DNA of 64,000 nt from contig NZ_JACJPL010000011.1 of assembly GCF_014696065.1 (NCBI RefSeq), forward strand, positions 1 to 64,000, read 5' to 3'. Below the pieces are notes generated by a model, which saw nothing but the letters and a program-made list of their open reading frames with translations, had not been told where the DNA came from and ran no database searches. The number at the start of each line of letters is the position of its first letter. Positions within the stretch are counted from its first letter, which is position 1. Source of the DNA: Leptolyngbya sp. FACHB-261. Lineage in GTDB: Bacteria > Cyanobacteriota > Cyanobacteriia > FACHB-261. A program made the position numbers and the translations under genes. Shown one piece after another: positions 1 through 8,228 of this stretch.

Positions 1-52
1 TAACGGCTTCGATCGCTTTGGTGCGTAGGTCATAACTGTAAGGCGCAGGCAT
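1..52 (-). CDS. IS630-type transposase, N-terminal fragment cut by window edge
   Basis: The first 52 bases, read on the reverse strand, start with ATG and give MPAPYSYDLRTKAIEAV before the window ends. A start of the form MPxPYSxDLRxKAIxAV is typical of IS630/Tc1-family transposases, where it leads into a helix-turn-helix that binds the element's terminal repeat. Only 17 codons are visible, so it is unknown whether the rest of the gene is intact. The right end of the element should lie in the next 100 or so bases, but I could not identify a terminal repeat with only one end visible. The family call comes from memory of related proteins. Confidence 0.6.
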   Translation of the reverse strand, partial: MPAPYSYDLRTKAIEAV

Positions 53-206
53 GGGTGTATCTCAATGCTTCTCTCTCTAGAATAGCGTCCTAACGTGCGT
101 GCGTAGGGCTATATCTAATGTCGCTCCCCCTAAAGATAGAACCGAATGCTTGAGTCGGTAGATTTGGCCATTACTAGCAGTGGAGCCTAAATACGGACAG
201 CTCTAT

Positions 207-737
207 CTAAACTTCACTTTGAGACTGTTCGAAGCTCAGGAAAATCGCTGCTGCTCGCTGATAGATCGCTTCTATATCGGCTATGGCTTGCAGGTCAGCA
301 AGTTGCGCTTGATGCTTTTTTAAATCCGATTTTAGTAACTTTATTCGTTTAAATCCCTCGGCAATATAACTCTCTAGAGCCTGCTTTTGAATATCGTTTT
401 GTGCCTCAGCGAGTTCAGCTTGCTTTAAGCTCAAGTAGTCTTGTACCGCTTCTAATTGCTTAGAATGTTCCGTTAAAGAGTGTTTGAGGGACTGAATCAG
501 CTTTGTCCGCTTTTGTCGCAGGCAAGACTCCAGCAATTCCATCGCTATACTGTTAAACTCACTTTGAGTAGATTGCAGTGACTTAAGGTAGGCTGCCCTC
601 TGTGCTGTCCCTGAGGCTGTTGAACGACCGATAGAAACTAGAGGCTTCTGACGCCTCGACGTCTGCTTTGTCCTTAATTCCTTGATCATCTCCTCAATAG
701 CCTGAATTTCCCTCGTCACCAGGTTAATATCTTCCAT
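207..737 (-). CDS. Coiled-coil protein of unknown function, paralogue 1
   Basis: A 176-residue soluble protein with no signal peptide or membrane segment. Almost the whole chain is charged, helical and heptad-like, rich in K, E, Q and L, which predicts long coiled coils at about residues 3-25 and 65-165. It is clearly homologous to the next gene at 983-1480: both begin MExIxL followed by EIQAI and IKELxTKQ, and both carry LESCLxQKxTKL and a YxAEGFKR block. The pair is a tandem duplication with a divergent linker at residues 28-60. I do not recognise the family. It lies just inside an IS630-type end, so the pair could be cargo or flanking chromosome. Confidence 0.6.
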   Translation of the reverse strand: MEDINLVTREIQAIEEMIKELRTKQTSRRQKPLVSIGRSTASGTAQRAAYLKSLQSTQSEFNSIAMELLESCLRQKRTKLIQSLKHSLTEHSKQLEAVQDYLSLKQAELAEAQNDIQKQALESYIAEGFKRIKLLKSDLKKHQAQLADLQAIADIEAIYQRAAAIFLSFEQSQSEV

Positions 738-982
738 TACTTCCTAGCACTAAGCTCAGTTAGTAGTGTTGATAACTGAATCAGCTAAAGGGTTACCCCC
801 AGCTTCCCCCAGTTTTAGCACTGGTTAGAGTTAAGAGAAGAGCCTTTTTGTATTTATGTGTGAGGGAAAACCCAGTATCAGATACGCGAATATTCAGCGC
901 TTGATTTAGGCTCAGCTTACAACAACGTGCTCTGGCCTGTGGAAGCTAAGTTTTAGGATACCAGACTTCCGCCTGTCTAACT

Positions 983-1480
983 CTATCGCCACTGCTGATA
1001 ATCATCCAGCTTCACATCAATCGGAGCTTGGCAATTTAAGAGCTGTTTCTGATTTTTTCTCAGATAGAACTCTAATAACTGCGCCCGTTTGAAGCCCTCT
1101 GCTAGGTACCGTTCTAAAATCTTTCTCCGAGTTAGAACAGGCTCCTCAGCTAGCTCAACTTGCTTCAGTTTTAGGTAGTCTTTCAACGCTTTTATCTGCT
1201 CTGAGTGCTTGACCAACGAGTATTTAAGAGCTCGAGTTAGCTTCGTCTGTTTTTGCTGTAGACAAGACTCGAGAGACTCTATTGCTGAGCGTGTAGCTTC
1301 GCGCTGAGCAAATTGGTTTAAAGCATTAAAGAAGCTATCTTCTGAGGCTTCATCAGGTTCTGCTACTTCGGCCTCGGGTGACCAGGATTCTTGAACGATA
1401 ACTTGTTGCTTTGTCTTCAGTTCCTTAATTCTCTCTTGAATGGCTTGAATTTCATTTTTCAGCAGGTCTATCTCTTCCAC
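983..1480 (-). CDS. Coiled-coil protein of unknown function, paralogue 2
   Basis: A 165-residue paralogue of the gene at 207-737, on the same strand and separated by about 245 bases. It starts with GTG, preceded by an AGGGA-type ribosome site. The N-terminal MEEIDL/EIQAI helix and the C-terminal half (LESCLQQKQTKL, YLAEGFKR) are shared, while the acidic linker at about residues 28-55 is private to this copy. Heptad spacing and the absence of hydrophobic segments predict a cytoplasmic coiled-coil oligomer. The function is unknown. Conservation of both helices in both copies suggests that each is still under selection. Confidence 0.6.
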   Translation of the reverse strand: MEEIDLLKNEIQAIQERIKELKTKQQVIVQESWSPEAEVAEPDEASEDSFFNALNQFAQREATRSAIESLESCLQQKQTKLTRALKYSLVKHSEQIKALKDYLKLKQVELAEEPVLTRRKILERYLAEGFKRAQLLEFYLRKNQKQLLNCQAPIDVKLDDYQQWR

Positions 1481-1730
1481 CAGTATCCCTGAGTACTAGC
1501 CAGCAGCTTCCGCTTAATTGCGTCAGAATCACCGTAAGCTTCGAGTTTTCGGCTTTCAAGCGCCAATTGGCGTATTGTTTTGTTACAGTATTAGGTGATG
1601 AATAATACAGTAGCAGACACGGAAATCACCGTAGTCCCTACGCTTCAAAAACCAGCTGTCAACAATGGTAGGCTCAGAGGTAAGCATAAATTTTGACTAC
1701 TGCCCTACTGATTTCCACTGAGTGCTGTTG

Positions 1731-2060
1731 ATGACCTTAAAGCTCCGAAAACGTTTCTTCGCCTATCCAGTACCCCCCTTACTGGCTGTACCGGGCTCAG
1801 CTTTGAAATTAGTAAACGGAACGAGCAAACAAGCTTTTGCTAATCTATTGCCATCAGCAGAAGCCAAGATGAATTCAGTAACCGTTTACTCCTACAGTGA
1901 TAAGGGTCAATGGTTGCCAATTGTCAATGGCACTTTGAAACTAGGTATTGAGCTAAGCAATAGAACTCGACTATCAGGAGCAGAAGTTTTTGTTTTCCCT
2001 GCTGGTCTTAATCCTAATAAAGCTCAGCCTTGGTTGTCGCTAGCTAAACCCTCAAAGTAG
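1731..2060 (+). CDS. Hypothetical small protein
   Basis: A 109-residue reading frame from the ATG at 1731; a GTG nine bases upstream is the alternative. The N-terminus is basic (LKLRKRFF), followed by a mildly hydrophobic stretch that could be a poor signal sequence. The rest is a Ser/Asn/Leu-rich beta-like sequence without recognised motifs. No strong ribosome site precedes either start. It is transcribed divergently from the coiled-coil genes and convergently with the MFS gene. I do not recognise it. Length and reasonable codon use favour a real gene, but it could be a chance frame. Confidence 0.35.
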   Translation: MTLKLRKRFFAYPVPPLLAVPGSALKLVNGTSKQAFANLLPSAEAKMNSVTVYSYSDKGQWLPIVNGTLKLGIELSNRTRLSGAEVFVFPAGLNPNKAQPWLSLAKPSK

Positions 2061-2093
2061 AGAAGTCCTGTTTTCTTAGTTTCTTTAAACTAC

Positions 2094-3737
2094 TCACGAC
2101 TGCAAGTCCTGCTTAGGATGAGCATAGATCAGATGAAGCACGATAGGACTCTCCTTCCCGATATGGAACGCACGAGCCTGCTCCTCTGCTAATCGATCGG
2201 CAACTGTGACTCGTTCGTGCTGACGTAGGTGTTCTGCCCAAGACTTCACGACAAAAGTTTCGACGTGACGGCTGGGATTGGCAGGATCGCGATATAGTCC
2301 CCAGCGAATTGCCCCGTCTCGGCGGCGTGAAAGCCCGACTTGTTGCATCGCTTGCACAAACTCTTGGGAGTGCTCCGGCTCAATCTGATACTCAACTGTG
2401 ATCAACACAGGGCCATCCTCTGGCGCTAGCTCCATTACGGTAGTTGGCTCAGACCAGTGCAAAGATGGGCTCAGATCCAGGTCTTGGTTGGCATTCAAGT
2501 GCCAACGGGTGGTCGCCAAGCCTCCGACCACTAATCCCACTGCTGCATACATTAAGGCTGTAGGGCTGCCGGTTCGCTCGGCGACGATGCCCCACAGAGC
2601 ACTGCCCAGGGCAAGCCCACCCTGAAACACCAGTCCGTAAACTGCCAGAGCTCGCGCTTGCACCCAGGCTGGCACTACCGTTTGGACACTAACGGTCAAG
2701 CTCGACAGTAGTACTGGCCAGGCTAGGCCACCAACAGTCAACGCTAGATAGAGCCAAGGCAAACTGCGGATATAGGCCAGTGCCAAGGTTGCCAGAGCAA
2801 AGACCAGGGTCATGGCGATTGCAAGGCGATCCATCGACAGCCAGCGCTGAAACGTTGGCAGCAGAACTCCGCCCACGACCGCGCCTACGCCCAGACACCC
2901 TAACAAAACGCCGTACCCCAGAGCTTCCAGCCCCAGCTCTTGGCGGGCAATCAGCGGCAGTAATGCCCACAGCGCACTACCACAAGCAATGAATGCGCCC
3001 ACATGTACCAGCACTGCCTGAAGACTAGGGGCATAGTGGGTGTAGCGCAGCCCAGCCTCAATGGCTTCGCCAATGTGCTCAGGGGGTAACAGGCTGTGAG
3101 TGCGAGGGCGACGCCAAGTGTAGAGCACCACCATCACCCCTACAAAAGAAAGGGCATTCAGCAAAAACACAGCTCCTGGACCAGCTGCTGCTACCACCAA
3201 ACCGCCTATGGCTGGTCCCACAGCCCGTGACAGGCTGAAGCCTATGCTGTTTAGCGCAATTGCCTGCGACAACTGGGACCGACCTACAAGTTCGGGAGTG
3301 ATCGCTTGCCAGGCCGGACCCGTCATCGCTGCTCCCAATCCCAAGAGGAAAGTGAGCCCCAGCAGCAGCCAGGGATTGGCAATGCCCAGAAGAGTACAAA
3401 TACTTAAGGCCATAGCTGCCGCTAGCATTAACCCCTGAGTCAGCAGGAGCAAGCGACGACGATCGACAATGTCAGCTAGGGCTCCAGCTGGCAGCCCCAC
3501 TAGAAATACTGGCAAAGTAGTGGCAGTCTGCATGAGAGACACCAAGAGTGACGATGAGGTTAAGGAAGTCATTAGCCACACGCCACCCACGTTCTGCATC
3601 CAGGTGCCCAGATAGGAGGCTAAAGAAGCGAGCGATCCATAGGGCACGGAACAAAGGCTCGCGGAGGGGAGCCCACATGGACGCGCTTGAGGGTGACTTT
3701 GCTTTGGGACTGGCAACCATTCGCTAAACAGCTCCAT
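2094..3737 (-). CDS. MFS exporter (MFS_3/EntS-like) with frameshifted N-terminus
   Basis: A 12-helix major facilitator of the MFS_3 type, about 530 residues in the family. The sequence shows LGTWMQNVG, PAGALADIVDRRR and about twelve hydrophobic segments up to residue 410. A cytoplasmic C-terminal domain follows (VEYQIEPEH, RRDGAIRWGLYRDP, HLRQHERVT), typical of this family. The first 33 residues of the open frame are unlike the family. The expected start (MVAS, then PLREPLFRALWIA) lies in another frame from an ATG at 3720. The two frames join at 3627-3634, where AGCG is tandemly duplicated. Removing one copy restores LWIASLASYLGTW. The gene is either a recent frameshift mutant, a phase-variable allele, or carries a sequencing error. 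The substrate is unknown. Confidence 0.8.
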   Translation of the reverse strand: MELFSEWLPVPKQSHPQARPCGLPSASLCSVPYGSLASLASYLGTWMQNVGGVWLMTSLTSSSLLVSLMQTATTLPVFLVGLPAGALADIVDRRRLLLLTQGLMLAAAMALSICTLLGIANPWLLLGLTFLLGLGAAMTGPAWQAITPELVGRSQLSQAIALNSIGFSLSRAVGPAIGGLVVAAAGPGAVFLLNALSFVGVMVVLYTWRRPRTHSLLPPEHIGEAIEAGLRYTHYAPSLQAVLVHVGAFIACGSALWALLPLIARQELGLEALGYGVLLGCLGVGAVVGGVLLPTFQRWLSMDRLAIAMTLVFALATLALAYIRSLPWLYLALTVGGLAWPVLLSSLTVSVQTVVPAWVQARALAVYGLVFQGGLALGSALWGIVAERTGSPTALMYAAVGLVVGGLATTRWHLNANQDLDLSPSLHWSEPTTVMELAPEDGPVLITVEYQIEPEHSQEFVQAMQQVGLSRRRDGAIRWGLYRDPANPSRHVETFVVKSWAEHLRQHERVTVADRLAEEQARAFHIGKESPIVLHLIYAHPKQDLQS

Positions 3738-4082
3738 CTTTATTAGTGCGAAGTTTTCTCTATTTGTAAGGCAATGAGTTCGACTAAATTCAACTTGAAA
3801 TCGTGGCCTGATTGACTGGACTTAGAAGTCACTGCTGTTGGGACCCAGCAAACCCACCAGTTGTATGAACGGCTCGCTATCGCCGTTTTGGTCGCAGCCT
3901 GTCCAATTGGGCTGCTCCTTAACTTATCGCTCGCTGGGTTTATCTTGCCTGTTCGCAACTGGAATCAGGCTAGATACTTGGCTTGTTAACTGGTTGCCTT
4001 GGGAATGCAACACCTGCGCTTAGACTTGATGGCGATCAAATCAATCTCAGATCAAATTTATTCTTTTAAAGGAGCGTATCTG
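3738..4082. other. Gene-free stretch between MFS and peptidoglycan-binding genes
   Basis: About 345 bases with only short overlapping frames on both strands and no ribosome sites or recognisable products. It should hold the divergent promoters of the reverse-strand MFS gene and the forward peptidoglycan-binding gene. An AAAGGAG ribosome site at 4068-4074 belongs to the latter. I see no strong hairpin here. Confidence 0.4.
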
Positions 4083-4562
4083 ATGGTCAATACCGCCAGA
4101 ATAATCAGCGATCCAATCCTTCAAATTGGTTCTGCGGGGCCAAAAGTTAGGGAATTGCAAGCGCTCTTGAACTATGAATTAGGTGAGCGGCAGCAAATTG
4201 TGGCGGATGGGATTTTCGGCCTCAGCACTGAAGGTGCCCTCAGAGTTGTCCAGTATCGCTACCTTCTTGCTCAAGACGGCGTTGCGGGTTTGCAGACCTG
4301 GCATGTGCTGCGGACCCGTTCCCTGGTTCAGAAGCCTCGCTTAGCCCGAGGCAGTCAGGGCAATCTGGTGGTGAGAGTGCAGCAAGTCTTGAAGGGTGGC
4401 GGCTTTTATAGCGGCGTCATTGATGGTGAATTTGGCCTGCGCACCGAAAATGCGGTAGAAGATTTTCAAGAAAGACGCCGTTTGAAGTCTGTGGATGGCG
4501 TGGTTGGTCATGAGACCTGGCAAGCTCTGGTTGAGTTAGCCCGAATTTTGACGAGCAAATAA
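4083..4562 (+). CDS. Peptidoglycan-binding protein with two PG_binding_1 repeats
   Basis: A 159-residue protein made almost entirely of two PG_binding_1 domains. The first, about residues 12-75, runs from LQIGSAGPKVRELQALL to DGIFGLSTEGAL and LQTWHVL. The second, about 85-150, shows RGSQGNLVVRVQQVL, DGEFGLRTENAVEDFQ and ETWQAL. These three-helix modules bind cell-wall peptidoglycan. There is no catalytic domain and no clear signal peptide, so export is uncertain. The ATG at 4083 is chosen because AAAGGAG sits 8 bases upstream; the frame is open further upstream, but that part is not domain-like. It may be a wall-anchoring accessory or, in cyanobacteria, one of many orphan PG-binding proteins. 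Confidence 0.8.
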   Translation: MVNTARIISDPILQIGSAGPKVRELQALLNYELGERQQIVADGIFGLSTEGALRVVQYRYLLAQDGVAGLQTWHVLRTRSLVQKPRLARGSQGNLVVRVQQVLKGGGFYSGVIDGEFGLRTENAVEDFQERRRLKSVDGVVGHETWQALVELARILTSK

Positions 4563-5003
4563 TGGGGGATGAGCATGTTTTCTGCTAACCCTGAAACTGT
4601 TACAGGCAGCTGTTATAGGCAACCGTTACAACTACACCTAGGAACACCTTAGTTCCAGCTAACTTGCCGCTTACTGTAACACCTGAAGAAGGGCAGTAAC
4701 TAGCAGTCAAAAGTCGCGTGTAATCATCAAGCTCACACAGCCTGATGAGGAGAAATGCAAACTATGGCAGGAAACTTACTGCAGCAATGCCATGATGCTG
4801 ATTGGAGTCATTTCGGTGGTTGTAACCTATCTCAATATGTTGCTGGAAAGTAGTAGTGTTGCTGGAAGGTAGTAAATAAATGCCCAGTTGCCCAGAAGGT
4901 ATGACATTAGCTTTATATCCCTGATTCGTAACCCGTATTAGCCCCTATTTATCAGTCTTTATTCATCAGCATCTTTTTATTCTTGATCTCACGAGGTTTC
5001 CCG
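4563..5003. other. Intergenic region with a 19-bp tandem duplication
   Basis: About 440 bases with no convincing gene. A near-perfect tandem repeat of TGTTGCTGGAARGTAGTA, 19-bp period, occupies 4838-4874 with one mismatch. A 32-codon frame starts at ATG 4755 just after a GAGGAG sequence, but the spacing is too short for an ordinary ribosome site and the frame stops inside the repeat, so I do not call it. The promoter of the terminal oxidase presumably lies in the A/T-rich stretch before 4990. Confidence 0.4.
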
Positions 5004-5717
5004 ATGAAAGCTGTGATTCGATTCGTCGTCGGTGTTCTGGTATTTGTCACTGATGTCTTGTATCAGAAGCGCCCCTACCAGCGTTTCTATGTTCTGGAAA
5101 CTATCGCCCGTGTTCCTTACTTTGCCTATCTATCTGTTCTCCATCTTTACGAAACTCTGGGTTACTGGCGCAAAGCAGATTTGTTGAAAATTCACTTTGC
5201 TGAAACCTGGAACGAATTGCATCACTTGCTGATTATGGAATCACTAGGTGGGAGCCGTTATTGGGTTGACCGCTTTTTGGCGCAACACTTGGCGGTAGCA
5301 TACTACTGGTTGGTTGTACCAATCTACATACTTTTACCTCGATACGCCTACTACATGATGGAGCTGATTGAGGAGCACGCCTATCATACTTATGAGGCTC
5401 ACCTCGAAGCACATGGAGAGGAACTGAGAACTCAACCGGCTCCTCAAATTGCAATTGACTATTATCGAGATGGGGATCTCTACATGTTTGAGGAAGTTCA
5501 AACCGAGCACCGGGCTGAATTTCGTCGTCCCAAAGTAGACAATCTCTACGATGTGTTTGTCAACATTCGGGATGATGAAGGCGAACATGTGAAGACGATG
5601 ATTGCTTGTCAGGAGCCAGAAGCGCGGCTTACTTTCACAAGTCCACATACTGTTGTTGCTGTGGAGATTGTCAACTCAGAGCTTGGCTTGGAGAAGCTTC
5701 TTGAGGCCAGTTCCTGA
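5004..5717 (+). CDS. Plastid terminal oxidase-type alternative oxidase
   Basis: A 237-residue di-iron quinol oxidase that passes electrons from reduced plastoquinone to oxygen, acting at the thylakoid or cytoplasmic membrane surface as a safety valve. All four family motifs are visible: LET (Glu32), NELHH (Glu71, His74), an EEHAYHTYE block (Glu123) and RDDEGEH (Glu192, His195). They match the six iron ligands of PTOX/AOX. Hydrophobic stretches at about residues 5-18 and 97-118 suit an interfacial membrane protein. The ATG at 5004 has a GAGG seven bases upstream; an upstream TTG in frame is less likely. The gene is monocistronic here. The motifs place it nearer to plant PTOX than to mitochondrial AOX. 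Confidence 0.93.
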   Translation: MKAVIRFVVGVLVFVTDVLYQKRPYQRFYVLETIARVPYFAYLSVLHLYETLGYWRKADLLKIHFAETWNELHHLLIMESLGGSRYWVDRFLAQHLAVAYYWLVVPIYILLPRYAYYMMELIEEHAYHTYEAHLEAHGEELRTQPAPQIAIDYYRDGDLYMFEEVQTEHRAEFRRPKVDNLYDVFVNIRDDEGEHVKTMIACQEPEARLTFTSPHTVVAVEIVNSELGLEKLLEASS

Positions 5718-6061
5718 CAGCCTGAATATTGCCCCCTCTGAAACTGCTGTGCTCTACACCCTCTAGCCTCTTTTCCTAAAGGATCAGCGATGGGGATGGG
5801 GCTCAGCGTTTTCAGATTGTGCTCTCAATTGGGCTCAATGTGCTCCTGTCATCAGCTATCGTTTAGATTGTCACTCTTACCTGCGCTTAATCCAGTAGGT
5901 GCTATATCTTGGTCTTGGTCCAGCGCCTGATGCGGTAATCGACAGGGCCTCATCAAAGCAAGCTCCCTATTTTAGGCCCAATAGCATAATGAGCATGGTT
6001 TGGGCGTTGGGCTACTGTTGATGCAAATTGTGTAAATAGTTTTTGTAGGCAGGTATTAAAA
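5718..6061. other. Intergenic region before the SDR gene
   Basis: About 340 bases with no supported gene, no strong terminator and no obvious repeat. It should hold the 3' end of the oxidase transcript and the promoter of the short-chain dehydrogenase. The sequence just before 6062 (ggcaggtattaaaa) gives only a weak ribosome site. Confidence 0.4.
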
Positions 6062-6856
6062 ATGGATCTCAAGCTCACCAACAAAACCGCTTTAGTCAGT
6101 GGCTCCACTGCTGGGATTGGTTTGGCAATCGCTGCAGCCCTAGCACAAGAAGGAGCCTCAGTTTTCGTCAATGGCAGGACAAAGGAACGGGTTGCAGCTG
6201 CAGTAGAGCAAATCAAAAGCGTTAACGCCAACAGCAATGTTCAGGGGGTAGCGGCAGACCTCTCAACTCAATCTGGTGCTGAAGAACTGTTCCAGCAAGT
6301 GCCAGAAGTTGATATTCTCATTAACAACTTAGGCATTTACGAGGCCAAGCCGTTTGCAGAAATCTCTGACGAAGACTGGAACAAAATTATCGAAATCAAC
6401 TTTCTAAGCGGGGTGCGTCTGTCCCGGCGTTATCTCCCTCGTATGCTGGAGAAAAACTGGGGGCGGATCATCTTCATCTCCAGTGAATCAGGAGTAAATA
6501 TTCCTTCTGAGATGATCCACTATGGGGTCACCAAAACAGCCCAAGTAGCACTGTCTCGTGGCCTGGCAGAGTTAACGGTAGGCAGCAATGTTACGGTCAA
6601 TTCAGTCTTACCAGGCCCTACCAAATCTGAGGGGGTTGCCAGCTTTGTGCAGGATTTAGCGACGTCTCAAGGAGTGGATCAATCCCAAGTTGAGAAAGAA
6701 TTTTTCCAAACTACTAGGCCCTCTTCCTTAATCCAACGCTTTGCTTCCCCCGAGGAAGTAGCTGCATTGGTCGCTTTTATTGCCAGCCCCTTGTCCTCAG
6801 CTACGAACGGGGCAGCTCTGCGCGCCGAGGGGGGTGTTGTTCGCTCAGCCCTTTAA
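6062..6856 (+). CDS. Short-chain dehydrogenase/reductase (SDR)
   Basis: A 264-residue classical SDR that would oxidise or reduce a carbonyl or alcohol with NAD(P). The Rossmann dinucleotide motif GSTAGIG is at residues 14-20, NNLG at 88-91, and the catalytic triad is Ser141, Tyr154, Lys158 (SSES, YGVTK). NGRT at the end of the second strand suggests NADP preference through the arginine. The length matches the family. The substrate cannot be read from sequence. Some relatives are annotated as 3-oxoacyl-ACP reductases, but the loop after the active site differs from FabG. It stands alone, without operon partners. Confidence 0.9.
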   Translation: MDLKLTNKTALVSGSTAGIGLAIAAALAQEGASVFVNGRTKERVAAAVEQIKSVNANSNVQGVAADLSTQSGAEELFQQVPEVDILINNLGIYEAKPFAEISDEDWNKIIEINFLSGVRLSRRYLPRMLEKNWGRIIFISSESGVNIPSEMIHYGVTKTAQVALSRGLAELTVGSNVTVNSVLPGPTKSEGVASFVQDLATSQGVDQSQVEKEFFQTTRPSSLIQRFASPEEVAALVAFIASPLSSATNGAALRAEGGVVRSAL

Positions 6857-6940
6857 TCAAGCTTATTGAGGGCTGACTGCTAATCTTGCCCTGCCTGATG
6901 GTATGTTGGCTCATCCAACTATGACTGGAAGAGTCAAATG

Positions 6941-6974
6941 CCCTATTTTTTGATGTCCCCTATTTTTTGATATC
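6941..6974. repeat. 17-bp tandem repeat, two copies
   Basis: CCCTATTTTTTGATGTC at 6941-6957 is followed directly by CCCTATTTTTTGATATC at 6958-6974, one mismatch. It lies about 80 bases upstream of the SH3-like gene and could be a doubled regulatory site or simple slippage. Confidence 0.7.
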
Positions 6975-7053
6975 TAAGTGATGGGTGGATAATGTATAAA
7001 ATATCATCACTGCCTCTAAAAAACCCTTAATCGCCTGAGTATAAAAATCAAAA

Positions 7054-7764
7054 ATGAGTTTTAAGCAAACTTCCAGGAACGAGCAAAAGGAAACAAAGAA
7101 AAGGTTGCTTTGCTGGTCTGCTTTGACTTCGTCGGTTTCGTTATTAGCTGTCCTAGCAGTTGGCCTGCTTGCCAATCCTTCTACTGCTCAAACTAGATCT
7201 AGATCCGCTGTCCGTCCCAGAGTTGCCACTGTGCAGCGCATGGTGAATGGCGACCTCATGTGTTACGTCACGCTAGTCGATGACAGTGGGCAGACGTATC
7301 AAAGTGTAGGGGCAACGTTTGAACTCTGCGCTAATCAAAGCGCTTATTTAAACAAACGGGTCAATCTGACCTACGGGACAGTTTCAGTTAATGATTGCCA
7401 AAGTACTGAGCCCTGTGGTAGAAGCCGACGGCAAACGCTGATTACCCAAATGCAAATCATCAACAACGCCAATAGCTGCTCACGAGGAACTTCAGCCGGT
7501 TATTTGCCACCGCGCTTACAGGTTGGCCAGAGTGGGAGTTCTGTTCATGTTGGCAATCTCAATCTTCGGCAACAACCAGGTGTCCAAGGCCGAGTTGTGG
7601 GCGTTTTAGCGCCTGGTAATACCTTTAGGGTTTTAGAAGGGCCTGCCTGTGCAGGTAACTATGTCTGGTGGAAAGTTAATACGGGACGAACTCAAGGTTG
7701 GGTTGCTGAGGGCGAACCAGCTTCAGCAGTCTATTGGCTAGTTCCTGATCCCATCAGCAACTAG
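7054..7764 (+). CDS. Secreted SH3-type (SH3b) domain protein
   Basis: A 236-residue exported protein. The N-terminus has a basic start, a hydrophobic core at about residues 22-41 and a likely signal-peptidase site at STAQT. The middle, residues 55-140, has four or more cysteines (DLMCYV, FELCAN, NDCQS, EPCGR) that could form disulfides. The C-terminal 60 residues (GNLNLRQQPG, VLAPGNTFRVLEGP, YVWWKVN, GWVAEGEP) are a bacterial SH3 domain, which usually binds cell-wall peptides. No enzymatic domain is present. It is probably periplasmic or extracellular. Confidence 0.75.
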   Translation: MSFKQTSRNEQKETKKRLLCWSALTSSVSLLAVLAVGLLANPSTAQTRSRSAVRPRVATVQRMVNGDLMCYVTLVDDSGQTYQSVGATFELCANQSAYLNKRVNLTYGTVSVNDCQSTEPCGRSRRQTLITQMQIINNANSCSRGTSAGYLPPRLQVGQSGSSVHVGNLNLRQQPGVQGRVVGVLAPGNTFRVLEGPACAGNYVWWKVNTGRTQGWVAEGEPASAVYWLVPDPISN

Positions 7765-7830
7765 TCTGTCGGTAGCCTATTCTAATGCCAAGCCAGGCTT
7801 CTATCTTGCTTTAGATGATAGTGTGTCAAA

Positions 7831-7906
7831 TTTCCCTGGTCTCCTTAGTCGAGAGGCCAGGACTCAAGAGACCAGGGAAAACCCCTCAACGAAACCTTGA
7901 GGGGTT
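7831..7906. terminator. Two tandem perfect hairpins between convergent genes
   Basis: TTTCCCTGGTCTC at 7831-7843 pairs perfectly with GAGACCAGGGAAA at 7868-7880. Immediately after it, AACCCCTCAA at 7880-7889 pairs with TTGAGGGGTT at 7897-7906. They lie between the forward SH3 gene and a reverse small gene, the usual place for a bidirectional terminator. Neither hairpin is followed by a U-tract on the forward strand, so termination by the classical mechanism is uncertain. A structured 3' UTR or small RNA is the alternative. Confidence 0.55.
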
Positions 7907-7952
7907 GGTGGAGGCGTTCTTGGGCAAGTGGGTAGGTTGGCTGAACAAACCC

Positions 7953-8123
7953 TTACAGGCCAACTACGCCACGATAGTAAGCGAAAGCCAGTAGGAGAAG
8001 GACAATCACACCTAGAGAAACGCTGGCTAGATATTGAAATGAGGCACTTGCGGCACTCGGCTTGCTGTGCTGCTGAGGCGCGGATTCAACTGAGTTGGAA
8101 TTGGTTGTTTCTTCAGTTTGCAT
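7953..8123 (-). CDS. Small single-pass membrane protein
   Basis: A 56-residue protein starting from the ATG at 8123; a TTG seven codons upstream is possible. The N-terminal half is polar (MQTEETTNSNSVES and a Ser/Ala-rich stretch). The C-terminal half is one hydrophobic helix (FQYLASVSLGVIVLLLLAFAY) ending in YRGVVGL. The layout resembles small thylakoid or plasma-membrane subunits of cyanobacteria, but I do not recognise the family. The strong TM pattern and its position next to a structured terminator favour a real gene. Confidence 0.55.
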   Translation of the reverse strand: MQTEETTNSNSVESAPQQHSKPSAASASFQYLASVSLGVIVLLLLAFAYYRGVVGL

Positions 8124-8228
8124 GGTTGTTATAAGTGATCTCAATTACCCCTCAGTCTACTGAAGTAGCTCGGCTCTACATCTAACTTTGGAGTTATCAA
8201 TAGAGTAGAAAAAACTCCACCATCAGGG

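Noticed and set aside
3743-3958. 71-residue reverse-strand frame between the MFS and PG-binding genes
   Set aside because: No ribosome site, no domain, overlaps the likely promoter region and reads as mixed composition with several Ser/Lys runs.
4755-4853. 32-codon frame after a GAGGAG sequence
   Set aside because: The spacing from the GAGGAG to the ATG is only two bases, there is no homology and it ends in a tandem repeat.
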